From Cristatella mucedo (lineage: Eukaryota > Bryozoa > Phylactolaemata > Cristatellidae): a stretch of DNA of 64,000 bases. Shown piece by piece: positions 47,501 through 58,515 of the stretch. The translations under genes and the position numbers were made by a program. The number at the start of each line of letters is the position of its first letter. The stretch's first letter is position 1. Under the pieces are notes generated by a model. The model made no database searches, was not told the origin of the DNA, and worked only from the letters and a program-made list of their open reading frames with translations. The stretch is from assembly GCA_009760855.2 (NCBI GenBank), contig WPIO01000010.1, forward strand, positions 5,293,501 through 5,357,500. The letters are read 5' to 3'.

Positions 47501-50500
47501 CCGCTCTTTTGTCTCCATTATCGTCATATTTCTCATCCTCTTAGAGAGATACCGAAACCCCGATTCTTAACAAAAGCTTTGCTTCACACCTCCGCCGCAA
47601 CTTAGATACAAGCTTTTGACAGTAAAACCTCTCTTTAGGCATCTTTCTGACATGCATGCTCTGTCCGTATTCATAGCAATTTACAAAAAGAATATCTGCA
47701 CCAGACGTAATGCACATGATCCTCTAATGCATATACGTATACTTTTTTGACGGGTTAGATACAGATATAAAGTCATGTTGTCAGCTGCTAGACTTCAGAG
47801 CTCATTAATTCGAGTGACTATGCAAGCGGAATGAGATTTAAATAAGTGCATTGATCAAAACTTACTCTTAATTTCTGCTCTGAAGGCTTTAAAATAAAAG
47901 TACGTTACTACGGAATTTTCCTTGTAAATTAATGCTGTGAACTGCACCATTGTAAGTAAGAGGGACAGCACTTGTCCACTCAAGTTTCCCTGAATCCATT
48001 AACAACCACTAGAAGGCCATTACGGAGAGTCGTGTTCGTCAAGTAGCTCACAGATGCGATGCATTATATTTGTGTAAAGCCTATGCAAACACCTATGACA
48101 TAGTAAATTATGGCACTCATTAATACCTCAGGTCTATGAATTAAACGTAATAAAATGAAATTTTATTCTAAAAGTGTTTGATAAAGTTTACTATACAGTC
48201 TTCTGCTGCGTTTTGGTGCTTGAAGCTGAATTTTGGTTAGTGTGAAGACATACCAGAGTGGTTCGATTTTTTTTTCTGCGGAATATGTTTTTTATTGCCA
48301 GCAGACGAAATGTAGGTCCGTTTGCTGTAAGGTAAGTTTCTGATCTATCCAAAAGACCCAGAAATGCAATGAAATACCAGTGCAAGCTATCTGCTTGATC
48401 GGCCAATTGCAGCATATTCACTGCATTTTTTAGAGTCCGGCTGCACCGCAATGACATCCTTAGGTGAAAGAGTATGAAGCTGAAATGAGCTACCAAATCA
48501 GTGAAAGCAATTTACACTGACAAAATACCTCACCTAAATACCGAAGTTGTAAATCATTGCAAGCTAAAGACACGCTATTACGTAGAAAACGCTCTGAGCG
48601 TTTAAGAAACGGCTAGTATTTCAGTCATCATGTTGGCTGCCTCTGAAAGCGGTAGAACCACCTCTTGAAAAAGATACAATACTACCAGCATAGCGTGACT
48701 GCAGGTTTGAGGCTTTTTCGGGGGGGGGGGTAGAACACAAACCTTCGTATTTGGCTGTCACAGACCAGCCGTAAAATCATAAGATGCCGAGGGATCCAAA
48801 AGTTTACACCACACATTTCGTGGTATAATTTCAATCCACTCTCTCGTACTCAAGCTCCAATCATCGGCGCTCTACCATTAAAGCACTATAACAACCGGTG
48901 CCATTCTGCCGTCTCTCCTCAAAAGCTTGGGGTTTTTCGTATGCGCAAACGGAAAGCGAGCTTGGCTTGGTGGTGGCCGGCAGCATTGCCAGCAAGGGCC
49001 CCATTCAATCGACGTCGGTCCTCCTTTATGCCCGCCCATAAGCCTGGGAGCAATTGTTCGATTCAAGGCCATTAGGTGCAGCAAACCTGCGCCGAACACG
49101 TTGCACATATTTAGAGCATCACATTGCTTAGTTTGAACGTATACAAACAAAAATGCCTCGGCTGTAACGGTACTAGTGAAGCCTGGTTCGTGTTCCAAAG
49201 TGACCTTTCACTACACGACCACATCAGCTCCACAGTAGTCAAGTCTGCCTACTGTCAGCTACACAGCATTGCTAAAACTCGGACTTGTTAACACATGGAC
49301 ACAACGTCTAAATTGGTCCATGCATTTGTGACATCCCATCTTGACTTCTGTAGCTCACTGTTTGCTAGTCAACCGGCCTATGCACTCAGGCACTTACAGC
49401 TGGTGCAAAACTCTGCAGCTAGGCTTGTCTGACGTGAGCGTTGCAGTTGCCACATCACACCACTTCTCGCCGACCTACAATGTCTTCCAGTCAAGAAACG
49501 CATCGAATTCAAGGTTCGGTCACTCACTTTTAGGTATCATTATTCTTTGGCTCCAGCCTACCAATCAGATCTACTCCCACCAGGCTAAGCATCGTAACAC
49601 CCGCTTTTCGGAATCTAACTGTTCGCCCATACCTCGTACAAATCTCAAATTCTTCGGAGACCGTGCCTTTAGTTCGTATGGTCCCAAATCCCGGAACTCA
49701 CTCCCGACTTGCGTCACGACATCTCATGACTTTTGAAAATTTAAAAAGAAACTAAAAACGCATCTATTTATCACAGCATTTAGTGGATACCTGTGATTCG
49801 TCATATATGCGCTTATGCGTGCTGATACTGCGCTTGCTGCTGCTATTAACCACGCTTGCATGCTGACCCTGTGCAAGTCACCCCTAACCGCGTTATTCTA
49901 GAAGTTTATTGAGCATGCTACCACTAACTATTCGATCGTGCCTCCCTAGCAGCAAATGTAAAGTGCCAGGAAAGAGATGGAGTTCTCTGAGTGAGCTATA
50001 TCAAATGCATTATCATTATTATTATATTACTAAATGCTTGAAATACTGGTGATTCCTAAAACCTTCCCGGTCAATGGACAATAAAAATTGCGAATGTTTC
50101 TCAGTTGGCTTAGTTGTTCAGCCAACTTTCTTGCTGTCTGCATTATCAGTTTACCTGTCAGAAAGACAGCCCTTGACGCTGAAGCACCCACTCACGAGCC
50201 CAGCATCCAGGTCTCATTAGCCAAGCGTCTCTTGTGTAGTGCTGGTTGGCTATAACAGGCCAACTACGTGGCCCCTTGTGCTAGAATGCTGCAGCCTGAC
50301 CGAACGAGAGCCTAGTTTGGCACTCCTTGCTGCTCGAGTAAGTCCTCCACCTATTGCCTAAGCCTCAACCTGCCCCATTAAATAACGTGCGGGTTGCATC
50401 TCGACATTTGCCTAGTCGCTGCCTACAGCTCATTTTCGTGTCGATTTTCTGCATTCGGGCAGCGGTTGATAAATGAAGTAAGCAAGCGACGGCATGGCCG

Positions 50501-50548
50501 GTCATGGCAGCGTGCTACTGCTTGGTACACATGAACCTCATTGCAGGC

Positions 50549-50602
<54 letters not shown>

Positions 50603-53600
50603 CATATGAAAAGTACGAGGTAATGTCTAATGAGAGGTTCAAATGCATTCGGATATGTATTTTTGGCAGATTCATCTAGTCACTCGAGGCGAAAGAGATC
50701 TGCTGATGGTGTGTCGGCGACTGTCAGCGTCAGTCAGTCAGTCAGTGTGACGCTGGAGCAGGTCGTTCATGTGATGCACTATATAAGTATTGCTATACTT
50801 TCGGTGTTGGTGCTGGAAGCTCTGCTGAAGGTCATCGCTCACGGCAAACATATACTGAGCTTTAAAATGGAGGTGAGTGGCTGTGACTAATATGTCCAGG
50901 CATTGTGGCTGGAGTAATTTGAGGCATACTGGATTGAATTAGGATCTTCGATGCTGCATGATCCAGCATTGACTGCTTACCTATGAGAAAGCGTGCAGCC
51001 CAAACATGAACTCCTTTCAAGTACCCTGAGGCAATAATGATAATAATAATAATATTGCACTTAATAAAGCGCCCTCAGAGAACTCAATCTCTTTCTAGGC
51101 GCTTTACATTTGCTGCAAAGTGATACGCAATAGAATAGTAAGTAAAATCATGCTTGAAAAACAAACAAAATGAATAACATGGTTAGGGCTTACATGCACT
51201 GGGTCAGCATGCAAATGTGGTTAGTGGCAGCATGAACAGTGTCAGCACGCATAAGCACATCGAGGACGAATCACAAGGACCCACTAAATGCTGTCCTAAA
51301 TAGGTATGTTTTTAAGTTTCTTTTAAATGTGGTCAGGTCAGGGGATGTTCTGAGGCAGGTCGGGAGGGAGTTCCAGGCTTTGGGAGCATACGAGCTAAAT
51401 GCACGGTCTCCAAAGGATTTAAGGTTTGTACGAGGTATTTCTAGACTGTTGGATTCCGAAAAGCGAGTGGTACGATGCTTTGCCTGATGGGGTAGTATAT
51501 CTGAAAGATAGGCTGGAGCCATAGAATGAAGAGACCTAAAAGTGAGCGACAAAACCTTGAAGTCAATCCGTTGCTTGACTGGTAACCAGTGCAGGTCGGC
51601 GAGAAGTGGAGTAATGTGGCAACTGCGGCGCTCACGACAGACAAGCCTAGCTGCAGAGTTTTGCACCAGCTGCAATCGCCTGATCGCACATGCTGGTAGG
51701 CCAGTAAGCAGTGAGTTGCAGAAGTCGAGACGAGATGTCACGAATGCATGGACCAACTTGGACGTGGTATCCTTATCTAAACAAGCCCTAATTTTAGCAA
51801 TGTTATGAAGCTGAAAATAGGCTGATTTGATAATCAATAGCGGTTCAGTTTTACTGTTAGCCTTGAACCGGCTGCAAGCTAATTCAGCCAGATTATGACG
51901 TATATTTATTATTTGTGGTTCCTGAATTGTAACGGATAGGAACTGATTGTACGATGATCGATAGCCGAGGTGAAATAAAAGCCGGCGGGCGCCACGAGAT
52001 AGACCATCTGTTATTTTTCCGATGTTGGCACTGGAGCTGATATGAGCTAGGCCACTGAGCCTTTGGGGTATTCCATGGCCGCTGCTGAACACCTATAAGC
52101 CTCCTTTGCTGTCGAATATACTTATCTAGGTTACGGATACGGACTCGTTACGTTAAAGTATGGGCGCTTTTAACTGCAGTGCTCTACTACTGTCTGCATT
52201 CCTATGTGCATTGGTGCTTCACTTATAAGTTACTGGCCGTAGTACAATGATCAGGTGTCATCGGTATTTGTTGGGCATCGATTGAGACTGACGCTGCACT
52301 GTTAAGAGCGCTGTGTTTACGACCTTGTTTTGCCCAAACGTGGAAGTCGTATACCACGCTTCTAACACTACGTCTGGTAGAAAGCTATAGCTACCGTCGA
52401 GAAGCAGTATCTCTTTATTGATTGCCAAGAGGTCTTACGACCTTTGGGGTGATATGAAACCTCCATCCCCGCAGACCGAACTGGAAGGTATATTCTGATT
52501 TTGGCCGCCTTGGGATTAAACGAATATTCAGAACTAGGGAAAATGAGCAGCAGGGAATTGAATGCGTTATTTATGTTAGTTACAAGATACCTTACCACAC
52601 TAGACAAAATTATGAGCGTGCAGCAATCATGAGATCTGCGAAATCAGCTAAATGTAAAAGTGCATTTAACCAATTTACCTAGCTGTTGCAAGAGGTTACG
52701 ATGACGGAGCCTAATTTAAAAAAATGCATTTTAGGTAATGGATGCTTTGGTGAATGTAGCGTCGCTCATTATCGACATCCTACTCACCGACGCTTCCATT
52801 GTCGGGGCCATCGGAAAAGTGCTCGTTATACTAACGCTTATATGGAGAGTAGTTCGCATATTAAATGGTAAGTTATACTCCATTGCCTGCAGCTTGCGCG
52901 ACTGGACGTTAAGCATTCCGGAAAAAAATACGATTTTAACGAGGCCACGATTTTTCCATTTCAGCTATAATAATAACTTCCAGAGCACGCTATAAATTCA
53001 GAATTAGCCTACTGAAGAAAACGAAGCAAATTATCGAGGAGAAATTGGAATCGTTGGAAAATTATGTGACTCGAGCAAAGCGCGAAATGGAAAGGCTCAG
53101 TCAAATTGCTACATTCTACGGAGCGCCAGCGTACGAGGTCAAGGTGTTCACCGATTGTGAGTGGCGCTAAATGGCGAAAGGGCGCTGCGGCTCGCGCTCG
53201 TCCTAGACAGACACGCCGTCCTATGCGCAGTTAGCTGCGGGCGGTGCCTAGTAGTAAATTGCGGCTTGACTGAGCAGATTTCATCGTAACGTCTCGCAGC
53301 CTGTAGCTTGACAAAGTCGTGCGGACTGCGGCTAAAAAATCAACTAATTCAACAGCTCACTCATCTAGCGGCAGAAACGCCTTAACGACTTTCACGTCGC
53401 TCGCTCGCAGCGGGCACTGCAGAATTGCTTGCCACATGACTTAAACTCAAGAGAAGACAGGCGTGGACTACATTATAAGTGTAGAACGCCCGAAGAACGA
53501 TCAGTCGCATGCTTTTATCGTCATTGAATACCTATCCGCGGTCAAGTGCATCGCAAGCAGGCATAGAGAAGCTAAATTAGTCAAGCTGTCTCAGGATTAT

Positions 53601-53727
53601 TGCTACGTTTAAACACCGCTTATTTCTTGCTGTTTTTACAGTCTCGGAGAAAGAAACTACTACTAAATCCGCGATTCAAGCGTCTCTGATGCAACTGCTG
53701 CGGGTAAACGACGCTATCGTCGGGTGA
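44345..53727 (+). CDS. HVCN1: Voltage-gated proton channel Hv1-like (voltage-sensor domain + coiled coil), spliced, 5' end not found
   Basis: Seven exons with AG/GT borders and matching phases: 44345-44509, 45339-45463, 46352-46522, 50670-50872, 52735-52867, 52965-53156 and 53642-53727 (TGA). They give 357 visible residues. S1 carries the selectivity aspartate (VIDVCLMLA, equivalent to human D112). S2 has HYISIAILSVLVLEALLK, with equivalents of H140, E153 and K157. S3 has KMEVMDALVNVASLIID, with equivalents of E171, D174 and D185. S4 has WRVVRILN, matching R208, R211 and N214 but with Leu at R205. A charged coiled coil follows (IIEEKLESLENYV ... REMERLSQIA), as in Hv1 dimers. No pore domain follows S4. 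Family members move protons outward across the plasma membrane or into vesicles. The initiator exon was not found, and the last exon could continue through an alternative GG|GTGAGG donor at about 53723. Confidence 0.9.
45339..45463 (+). CDS. HVCN1: Hv1-like exon (S1)
   Basis: Acceptor TCTTTTCAG and donor GAGG|GTGAGT flank 125 nt encoding CNEQLLHFLHSLPLEVF then VIVLIVIDVCLMLATIIIEV and YVDE. The aspartate in VIDVCLML aligns with the Hv1 selectivity-filter D112. The position of human E119 is Thr here and D123 is Glu. Confidence 0.9.
46352..46522 (+). CDS. HVCN1: Hv1-like cassette-type exon (extracellular S1-S2 loop)
   Basis: Acceptor TTCCATTGCAG and donor GCGA|GTAAGT flank 171 nt (57 codons, phase 1 to phase 1) encoding TLSRKESVIDEYFQYLTLLS, STNSCHAIHSSVSANLMDSN and AAYAAIAAILEANSEA. 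It fits in frame between the S1 and S2 exons, which also fit each other in frame without it. That makes it either a constitutive loop extension or a skippable exon. No homology to known Hv1 loops is apparent. Confidence 0.65.
49190..50030 (+). mobile_element. LINE-A copy, RT C-terminal part and 3' UTR
   Basis: Starts at the SLHDHISSTVVKSAY region and runs through [36 protein letters not shown] and the 3' UTR to a short (ATT)n tail. It is in the same orientation as the Hv1-like gene, within an intron, and frames are broken. Confidence 0.85.
50552..50606. repeat. (TC)n(TA)n compound microsatellite
   Basis: About 28 nt of TC followed by about 25 nt of TA, ending about 65 bp upstream of the S2 exon acceptor. 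Confidence 0.95.
50670..50872 (+). CDS. HVCN1: Hv1-like exon (S1-S2 loop end and S2)
   Basis: Acceptor TTTTTGGCAG and donor GAG|GTGAGT flank 203 nt. The first part, SSSHSRRKRSADGVSATVSV, then SQSVSVTLEQVV, is loop, with RRKR matching the furin-type R-X-K/R-R consensus and part of it encoded by a CAGT microsatellite. The second part, HVMHYISIAILSVLVLEALL then KVIAHGKHILSFKME, is S2 and the start of S3. Confidence 0.88.
51040..51829 (-). mobile_element. LINE-A copy with open C-terminal RT frame
   Basis: The minus strand reads without a stop from [20 protein letters not shown] through [40 protein letters not shown] and [19 protein letters not shown] to SGSL and stop at 51271, then the 3' UTR and (ATT)n tail to about 51040. 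It is 5'-truncated at about 51829. It closely resembles the copy at 8368-9480 but lacks that copy's nonsense change, suggesting a recent insertion. It is antisense within the Hv1-like intron before the S3-S4 exon. Confidence 0.92.
52735..52867 (+). CDS. HVCN1: Hv1-like exon (S3-S4)
   Basis: Acceptor CATTTTAG and donor AATG|GTAAGT flank 133 nt encoding VMDALVNVASLIIDILLTDA, SIVGAIGKVLVILTLIWRVV and RILN. The Hv1 signature RxWRxxRxxN appears as LxWRxxRxxN. A lysine lies seven residues before the missing arginine. Confidence 0.92.
52965..53156 (+). CDS. HVCN1: Hv1-like exon (S4 end and C-terminal coiled coil)
   Basis: Acceptor CCATTTCAG and donor GATT|GTGAGT flank 192 nt encoding IIITSRARYKFRISLLKKTK, QIIEEKLESLENYVTRAKRE and MERLSQIATFYGAPAYEVKV. 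IIITSR continues the NGIIISVK region of Hv1, followed by heptads. Confidence 0.88.
53642..53727 (+). CDS. HVCN1: Hv1-like last exon (C-terminus, stop)
   Basis: Acceptor TTTTTACAG and 86 nt encoding SEKETTTKSAIQASLMQLLR then VNDAIVG and TGA at 53725-53727. A possible donor (CGG|GTGAGG) overlaps the stop, so a longer isoform is conceivable. Confidence 0.7.
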
Positions 53728-54880
53728 GGCGCGCCAGCGATCGGTCAATACTCGTAATAGACTTTGCAAGGCACGATTGCTTGCTTAAGTCCAGGTATCG
53801 TAGTTGCCGCTCACTTACAAATGCGATTACCTCATTTGTGAACCCGAACTGATGATGGGTGATAAGCCGAAGTATTTGAAGCATTTTTTGGTGCACGCTG
53901 GGTCATTTTTCTTCCGCATAGCCACATCGAGTCTAAGCATCAGCACAGATTTTCGGGTCCCTGCCCAAGAATATAAGTTCAACGTGGTCGCCATGAGCTA
54001 CATCGAGCTCATATTTTCTTTACCGTTCACCATAAGGTCACCTGTCCACAGTCGTCAAGGGTGATTGGCTGGTTATTGCTTGTAGATGGAAATGGCTGCA
54101 CTGTATATGAATGTACTAAATGCGTGCCCGTGTGAGCCTTGGGGAAGACCGTTTGTATCTTCCTTCTCTCATAGCGAGCCCATCTTGACTAATGAGTGAT
54201 GCAATAGTTGTTAGGACTATTGATTTTGGTATTGGAGGCACCTCTGCAATTATGTAATCAACCAGAACAATTTCCCGGTGCCAAGGGATTTCGCGAAACC
54301 ACCCCCCCCCCGGACGCTACAATTTCTCAATGGAAGCTTGGCTGTCGGTTATTTACGAATCTTTTCATCCGCGTCACCAGCGATTTCGAGGCAACAGCAT
54401 TATTAAGCGTACCGGGACAGCCCAGCCCAGTGAAGGCAGACACATCTCGGGATCCATGTCGAGGCCTCAAGCATCGACACTGAGTCTTCTACTATCGCAC
54501 TATATTCACTGCGTAAGAGGACGGAAAGAGCTGGGAAAACTTTGCAAGCCTTTTGCTTTGGTCATCTATGGCGCTGAATTCGTTCAACACCATTTTTCGT
54601 TCTGTCTCGCATTACCTTGCGCTTAATAAGTGGTCGATCTGCGTGCTAGTGATTTCTCGTTTCCATTCCATTTAACCCGCCTCTGAAAAGCGACTCAATC
54701 TATACCGTACCCAATCACCCAGTATGTGAAACCCAGGTGTCTCGCTGCCGCTCCGTACCTGCTTCAAGGACAAGCTACTGCTGTTGGCGTGTGCGACGAC
54801 AGATTCATTCCGAAATCAGACGTGTTGGCTGTGAAGTAACATAGAGCGCACGAGCTTCGGACGGCAAGATGTAAAATAGA
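53728..54880. other. Interval downstream of the Hv1-like gene
   Basis: Expected to include the 3' UTR. No clear AATAAA or further exon was recognised. Confidence 0.35.
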
Positions 54881-54884
54881 AAAA

Positions 54885-55400
54885 ATAGCTGATTTAGCGG
54901 CCTCTTTTTGTATAGCGACCACAGAACCTTAAAGGCTATCCCAACCACTTGCAGTGGCAATAACCTTTAGCTCTGCAGGTCCTAAACAGTGGAACTCGCT
55001 TCCACAATTCTTACGACAGACGACATCTACTCTCCTGCTGCCGACTATGGCTCATCGTTTTCAGCGGCCCCGAGCTGCTACTTCCATGCTACTCACTAGC
55101 TCAACTGCTCTCCTGACTCTGCTATGCTTCCCACTTTCTCTTTGTTGCGTGAGACGAAGTCTGCTGGCTACCGAATGCGCACCGAAAGCCGCCTAGGCGG
55201 TCAGTGCGCTATACAAAACTCTCCTGGGTAACACTCACGTAGTCTTTTTGACTTTGTAGAGTTTCAGACGGAGATACATAAAAATAAACACGATAAAGGA
55301 TCGCCCACAGCAGGATTCAAACCCGCAACCTCCGAAAGAGGTCAGGAAAAGCAACCGCCTTACCTTGCCTAACCTAGCGTGCCATCGCCTTACCTAGCGC
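54885..55400 (-). mobile_element. tRNA-derived SINE (type 2) split by a LINE-B insertion
   Basis: The SINE 3' half (AGCTGATTTAGCGGCCTCTT ... ACTTGCAGTGGCAATAA) lies at 54885-54961. Its 5' half (ATAAAGGATCGCCCACAGCA ... CAACCTCCGAAAGAGGTC, then the A-box region) lies at 55284-55400. Rejoining the two ends gives the uninterrupted family order seen at 58325-58510. Confidence 0.8.
54962..55283 (+). mobile_element. LINE-B 3'-end insertion
   Basis: About 320 bp with TTTAGCTCTGCAGGTCCTAA ... CACCGAAAGCCGCCTAGGCG ... CAGACGGAGATACATAAAAA. It interrupts a SINE. C(A/G)ATAA on both sides fits a short target-site duplication. Confidence 0.78.
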
Positions 55401-55714
55401 CTAACCTAGCGTGCCATCGCGGCACATGCACGCAGCCAGACCAAGGACGGCGTCAGGCCGAGTGGCGCCGCTCTCGGAAGCCGCCGGTGGCCGAGCCGGC
55501 CACAAAGACCCGATCGGGCAAGAGCTTCGGGCTTATATCTTAGCAGCGAATTGTATTTCGCAAATGCAGCCGGCAGGCAGATGGCTGAAGCGCGCTAAAC
55601 TCGAGGGCTCAGGAAGGAATTCTCGTGACGTGAGGGCAAACCACTGGAATCGGTTAGAGACTCCATAGCATTGATGTCAAGGGCGTAATTTATCGCAGAA
55701 ATCTTTAAAGTACG

Positions 55715-56915
55715 CTGTGACCCTGGGCTCCGTTCTTGGTCCGCTTTGTTTCACAAATCATGCTCTCCTTCTTGCCATGTATTCACCAAGCACAAGCCAT
55801 GTTTTGGCTTCAAAGTCGAGAATACACAGCTGTAATTAAGCTTTGATCCCTCCCTGCTTATCAGCACCTTAAACCCCCATAACTCCCGTGCTGTATATAT
55901 TGTTAACATTCGCAATTGCAATGGCAGCAAGCTTTCTCAAATTAAATGACGATACAACTAAATTAATAGTTTGGGTCAAACGTAGTTGGCAAACGTGTTT
56001 ATGACATCCTATGATGAATTCTATAACTCACTGCCTGCTGGTCTATCAGCCTAAGCAATCAAGCACTTAACGCTGGGGCAAAACTCTGCAGTTTGACTTG
56101 TCTGCCGTAAGCATCTCAGTTGCCAAATTGCACCGCTTCTCACCGACCTCCACTGGCTTCCAATCAAGCAGTTCATAGACACCAAGGTTCAATCACTCAC
56201 TTTTAGGTTCATTCATTCTCTGGCTCCAGCCCACCTGGCTGAACTACTCCCCTGCCAGGCTAGATGTAGTACTATAAGCTCTTCTAACTTGAACCATTTA
56301 GCTGTGCCTCGAACCAGCCTCTAATCTTTTGGTGACTGTGCCTTTAATTAGAATGCTCCAAAATTTTGGAACTCACCCCGAGTGACGTCACTACACCCCT
56401 TGAGTTGAAATTTAAGAAGAAGCTCAAAACTCACGTGCTGTATTGGCGTTGCGTTCGCTGATGGTTGTTATTACGTAGTCAGGTTAAGACTATTTTTAAA
56501 CTACTGTAGTTGAGAGACAGACAGCGAAAAGTCCGATCAGGCCGAACGACAGGCAGAGAATGGTGCATCCACTTAGCCCAAGCTGCGGGAGAGAAGTGTC
56601 CTTTGTCTCCCAAAATAAGACGGACGTGGGTTCGGGCGTATGGGACATCGAGAGAGATTCTCTTCACAGCTGGAAGCGATTGGGTAGCAAGTGGTTGCTA
56701 CAGTTTGTCACACCAGTTGCTGGGTTCTTGAAATGTGTCCTGTGTGTGCTTTTGCATGCCGAAACTGTGTATGTTACCACTAATCATGCTATGCTTGTTA
56801 ACAATGCGCATGCTTCAATTTATCATGTAGAAGGTACAGCGTACACAAAGTGCTTCAAAACTGGTCAAGTTTTCTGAGGGTGCTTAGCTAATATACTATC
56901 ATTATTACTATTATT
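55715..56915 (+). mobile_element. Degenerate LINE-A copy
   Basis: Pieces equivalent to SVLGPLCFTNHALLLAM, LKLNDDTTKLIV, HLAELLPCQAR and the 3' UTR appear in order but in many frames, ending with a decayed ATTATTACTATTATT tail. Confidence 0.65.
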
Positions 56916-57994
56916 AATCCGCTGCGGATGGTTAGGTCCCGCCACATGAGGAAATCAAGCTCTGACGTTTTTTCATCATACAAAATTGGACCTCACACCA
57001 AGTAGCTGATTTTTACAGCTATCCGGGTAAATAGATAGATAGTATTTTTTGATTGAATCAACTTCTCATTCTATAAGAAATCCATTTCAAAGCCTGGAGA
57101 CTAAGATTCGTGCTAGTTGATTAGCCAACAGCGCTGATCAGCAAAGCAACGACGGGCAATGTAATCCTTATCAACATATGCACAACCAAAAAGACTACAT
57201 AGATATGAAGGAGAGTTTTCTATGGGCCACTCAAAGCCTAGGCGACTTTCGGTAGGCATGCAGTAGCCTATGTAATTCATAGCACGCAGCAAAGAGAAAG
57301 TGGGAAGCATTTTAGCTGAGTCGGGAGGGCAGTCGAAGAAGTAAGCACCATGAAAGTAGCAGCTCAAGACGGTTGGAAAGAATCTTCCGCATTCAGCAAC
57401 CGGAGAGCAGACGTCGTTGTACAAGAATTGTGAAAGTGAGTTTAGGACTTGCAGAGCAAAAGACTTCGATTCCCAAAAATGTCATCAGTTACACGGAGGA
57501 GAGCAGCTTCAGCGAATTGGTGTCGCTTGAATTCTGACTTGAATTTTTCTGACCATTTATTATTTCATTGTGTGCTACGAGCTGCTCAGCGTCAGTTTTT
57601 TCACGAATCTTTGATAACGAAGGAAAAAAAAAAGTGGGCGATAGTTTGCCTGGACCTCAGGATTTTTAGGTATCGGTCGAACGACGGCCGATTTGAAGGA
57701 CCTTTGAACAACCCCGCTACCCACAGAAGCATAGGGTCTTCGACGTAACATCGCTAAAGTAAAAGTGCGCTTCTGCGGAAGTATAGAAAAGAAGGTTGGG
57801 CAAGGTACCGCAATTTGTTGCCGAAGCGAAGCCAGCATTTATTCGGAGAGACTTTGGAACTTCGAAACTTGCAGTTAGAACGTGTTGGCTGTTAGAACAT
57901 AGCAGGCAGTTAGCCTACGCATTCGCCTACCAATCACAAGCGGCGATCGCAATATTTGGCCTACGATCCTATACGTTGCTTGCTGTAAGAAAGC

Positions 57995-58325
57995 TGGCGC
58001 CGCCGTTTCACTGGATACTCATGGAGGCCCATGGAGTAGGATATCACTTTAATTCTGACGATACTCAGCTGTATTTGTCATTCAAACTGTCAGAATCTGC
58101 CGCAGCAACTGATAATCTGAATGCTCGCCTGGCCGATATTCAATCCTGGATGTCGGACAATTTCTTGAAGCTAAACGACGATTAAACTAAACTGCAGCTC
58201 GGAAGATACCCTAAACGTGTGGCTGGATTAGAAGGCTTTGCTCTTCTAATACGTGATGCTGTTGTGCAACCATCACACCGTACTCGGAATTTAGGTATTG
58301 TTTTCGACAGCTTCCTAAATTTTAA
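57995..58325 (+). mobile_element. LINE-B fragment around the RT catalytic box
   Basis: MEAHGVGYHFNSDDTQLYLS, then FKLSESAAATDNLNARLADI and [11 protein letters not shown] and stop, align with the YADD-to-palm-end region of LINE-B. The YADD box reads NSDD. The fragment stops where a SINE begins. Confidence 0.82.
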
Positions 58326-58515
58326 ATAAAAAAATAAATAAACCTTAGCTGATTAAACAGCCTCTTTTTATATAGCGACATAAGAGCTTTTACGGCTATC
58401 ACCACCGCTTGCAGTGGCGATAAAGGATCGTCCACCGCAAGAATCGAACCCACGACCTCTGGACCGAGGTCGTTAAAGTAACCGCCTTACCTAGTGTGCC
58501 ATCACGGTCCTTAGG
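58325..58515 (-). mobile_element. tRNA-derived SINE (type 2), best-preserved copy
   Basis: On the minus strand, GGACCGTGATGGCACACTAG then GTAAGGCGGTTACTTTAACG and GAGGTCGTGGGTTCGATTCT give a complete tRNA-like head with A and B boxes. The family body (TCCTTTATCGCCACTGCAAG ... AAAGAGGCTGTTTAATCAGC) and an A/T-rich tail follow. Confidence 0.85.

Larger units (their letters stand above)
46523..50669 (+). other. Hv1-like intron, 4.1 kb
   Basis: Contains a LINE-A copy (49190-50030) and a (TC)n(TA)n tract. GT/C-rich homopolymer runs are near 46823 and 48720. No additional exon was recognised. Confidence 0.5.

Noticed and set aside
58440..58515. Possible functional tRNA gene on the minus strand
   Set aside because: A and B boxes are present, but the cloverleaf is imperfect and the sequence continues into a SINE body shared by other copies.
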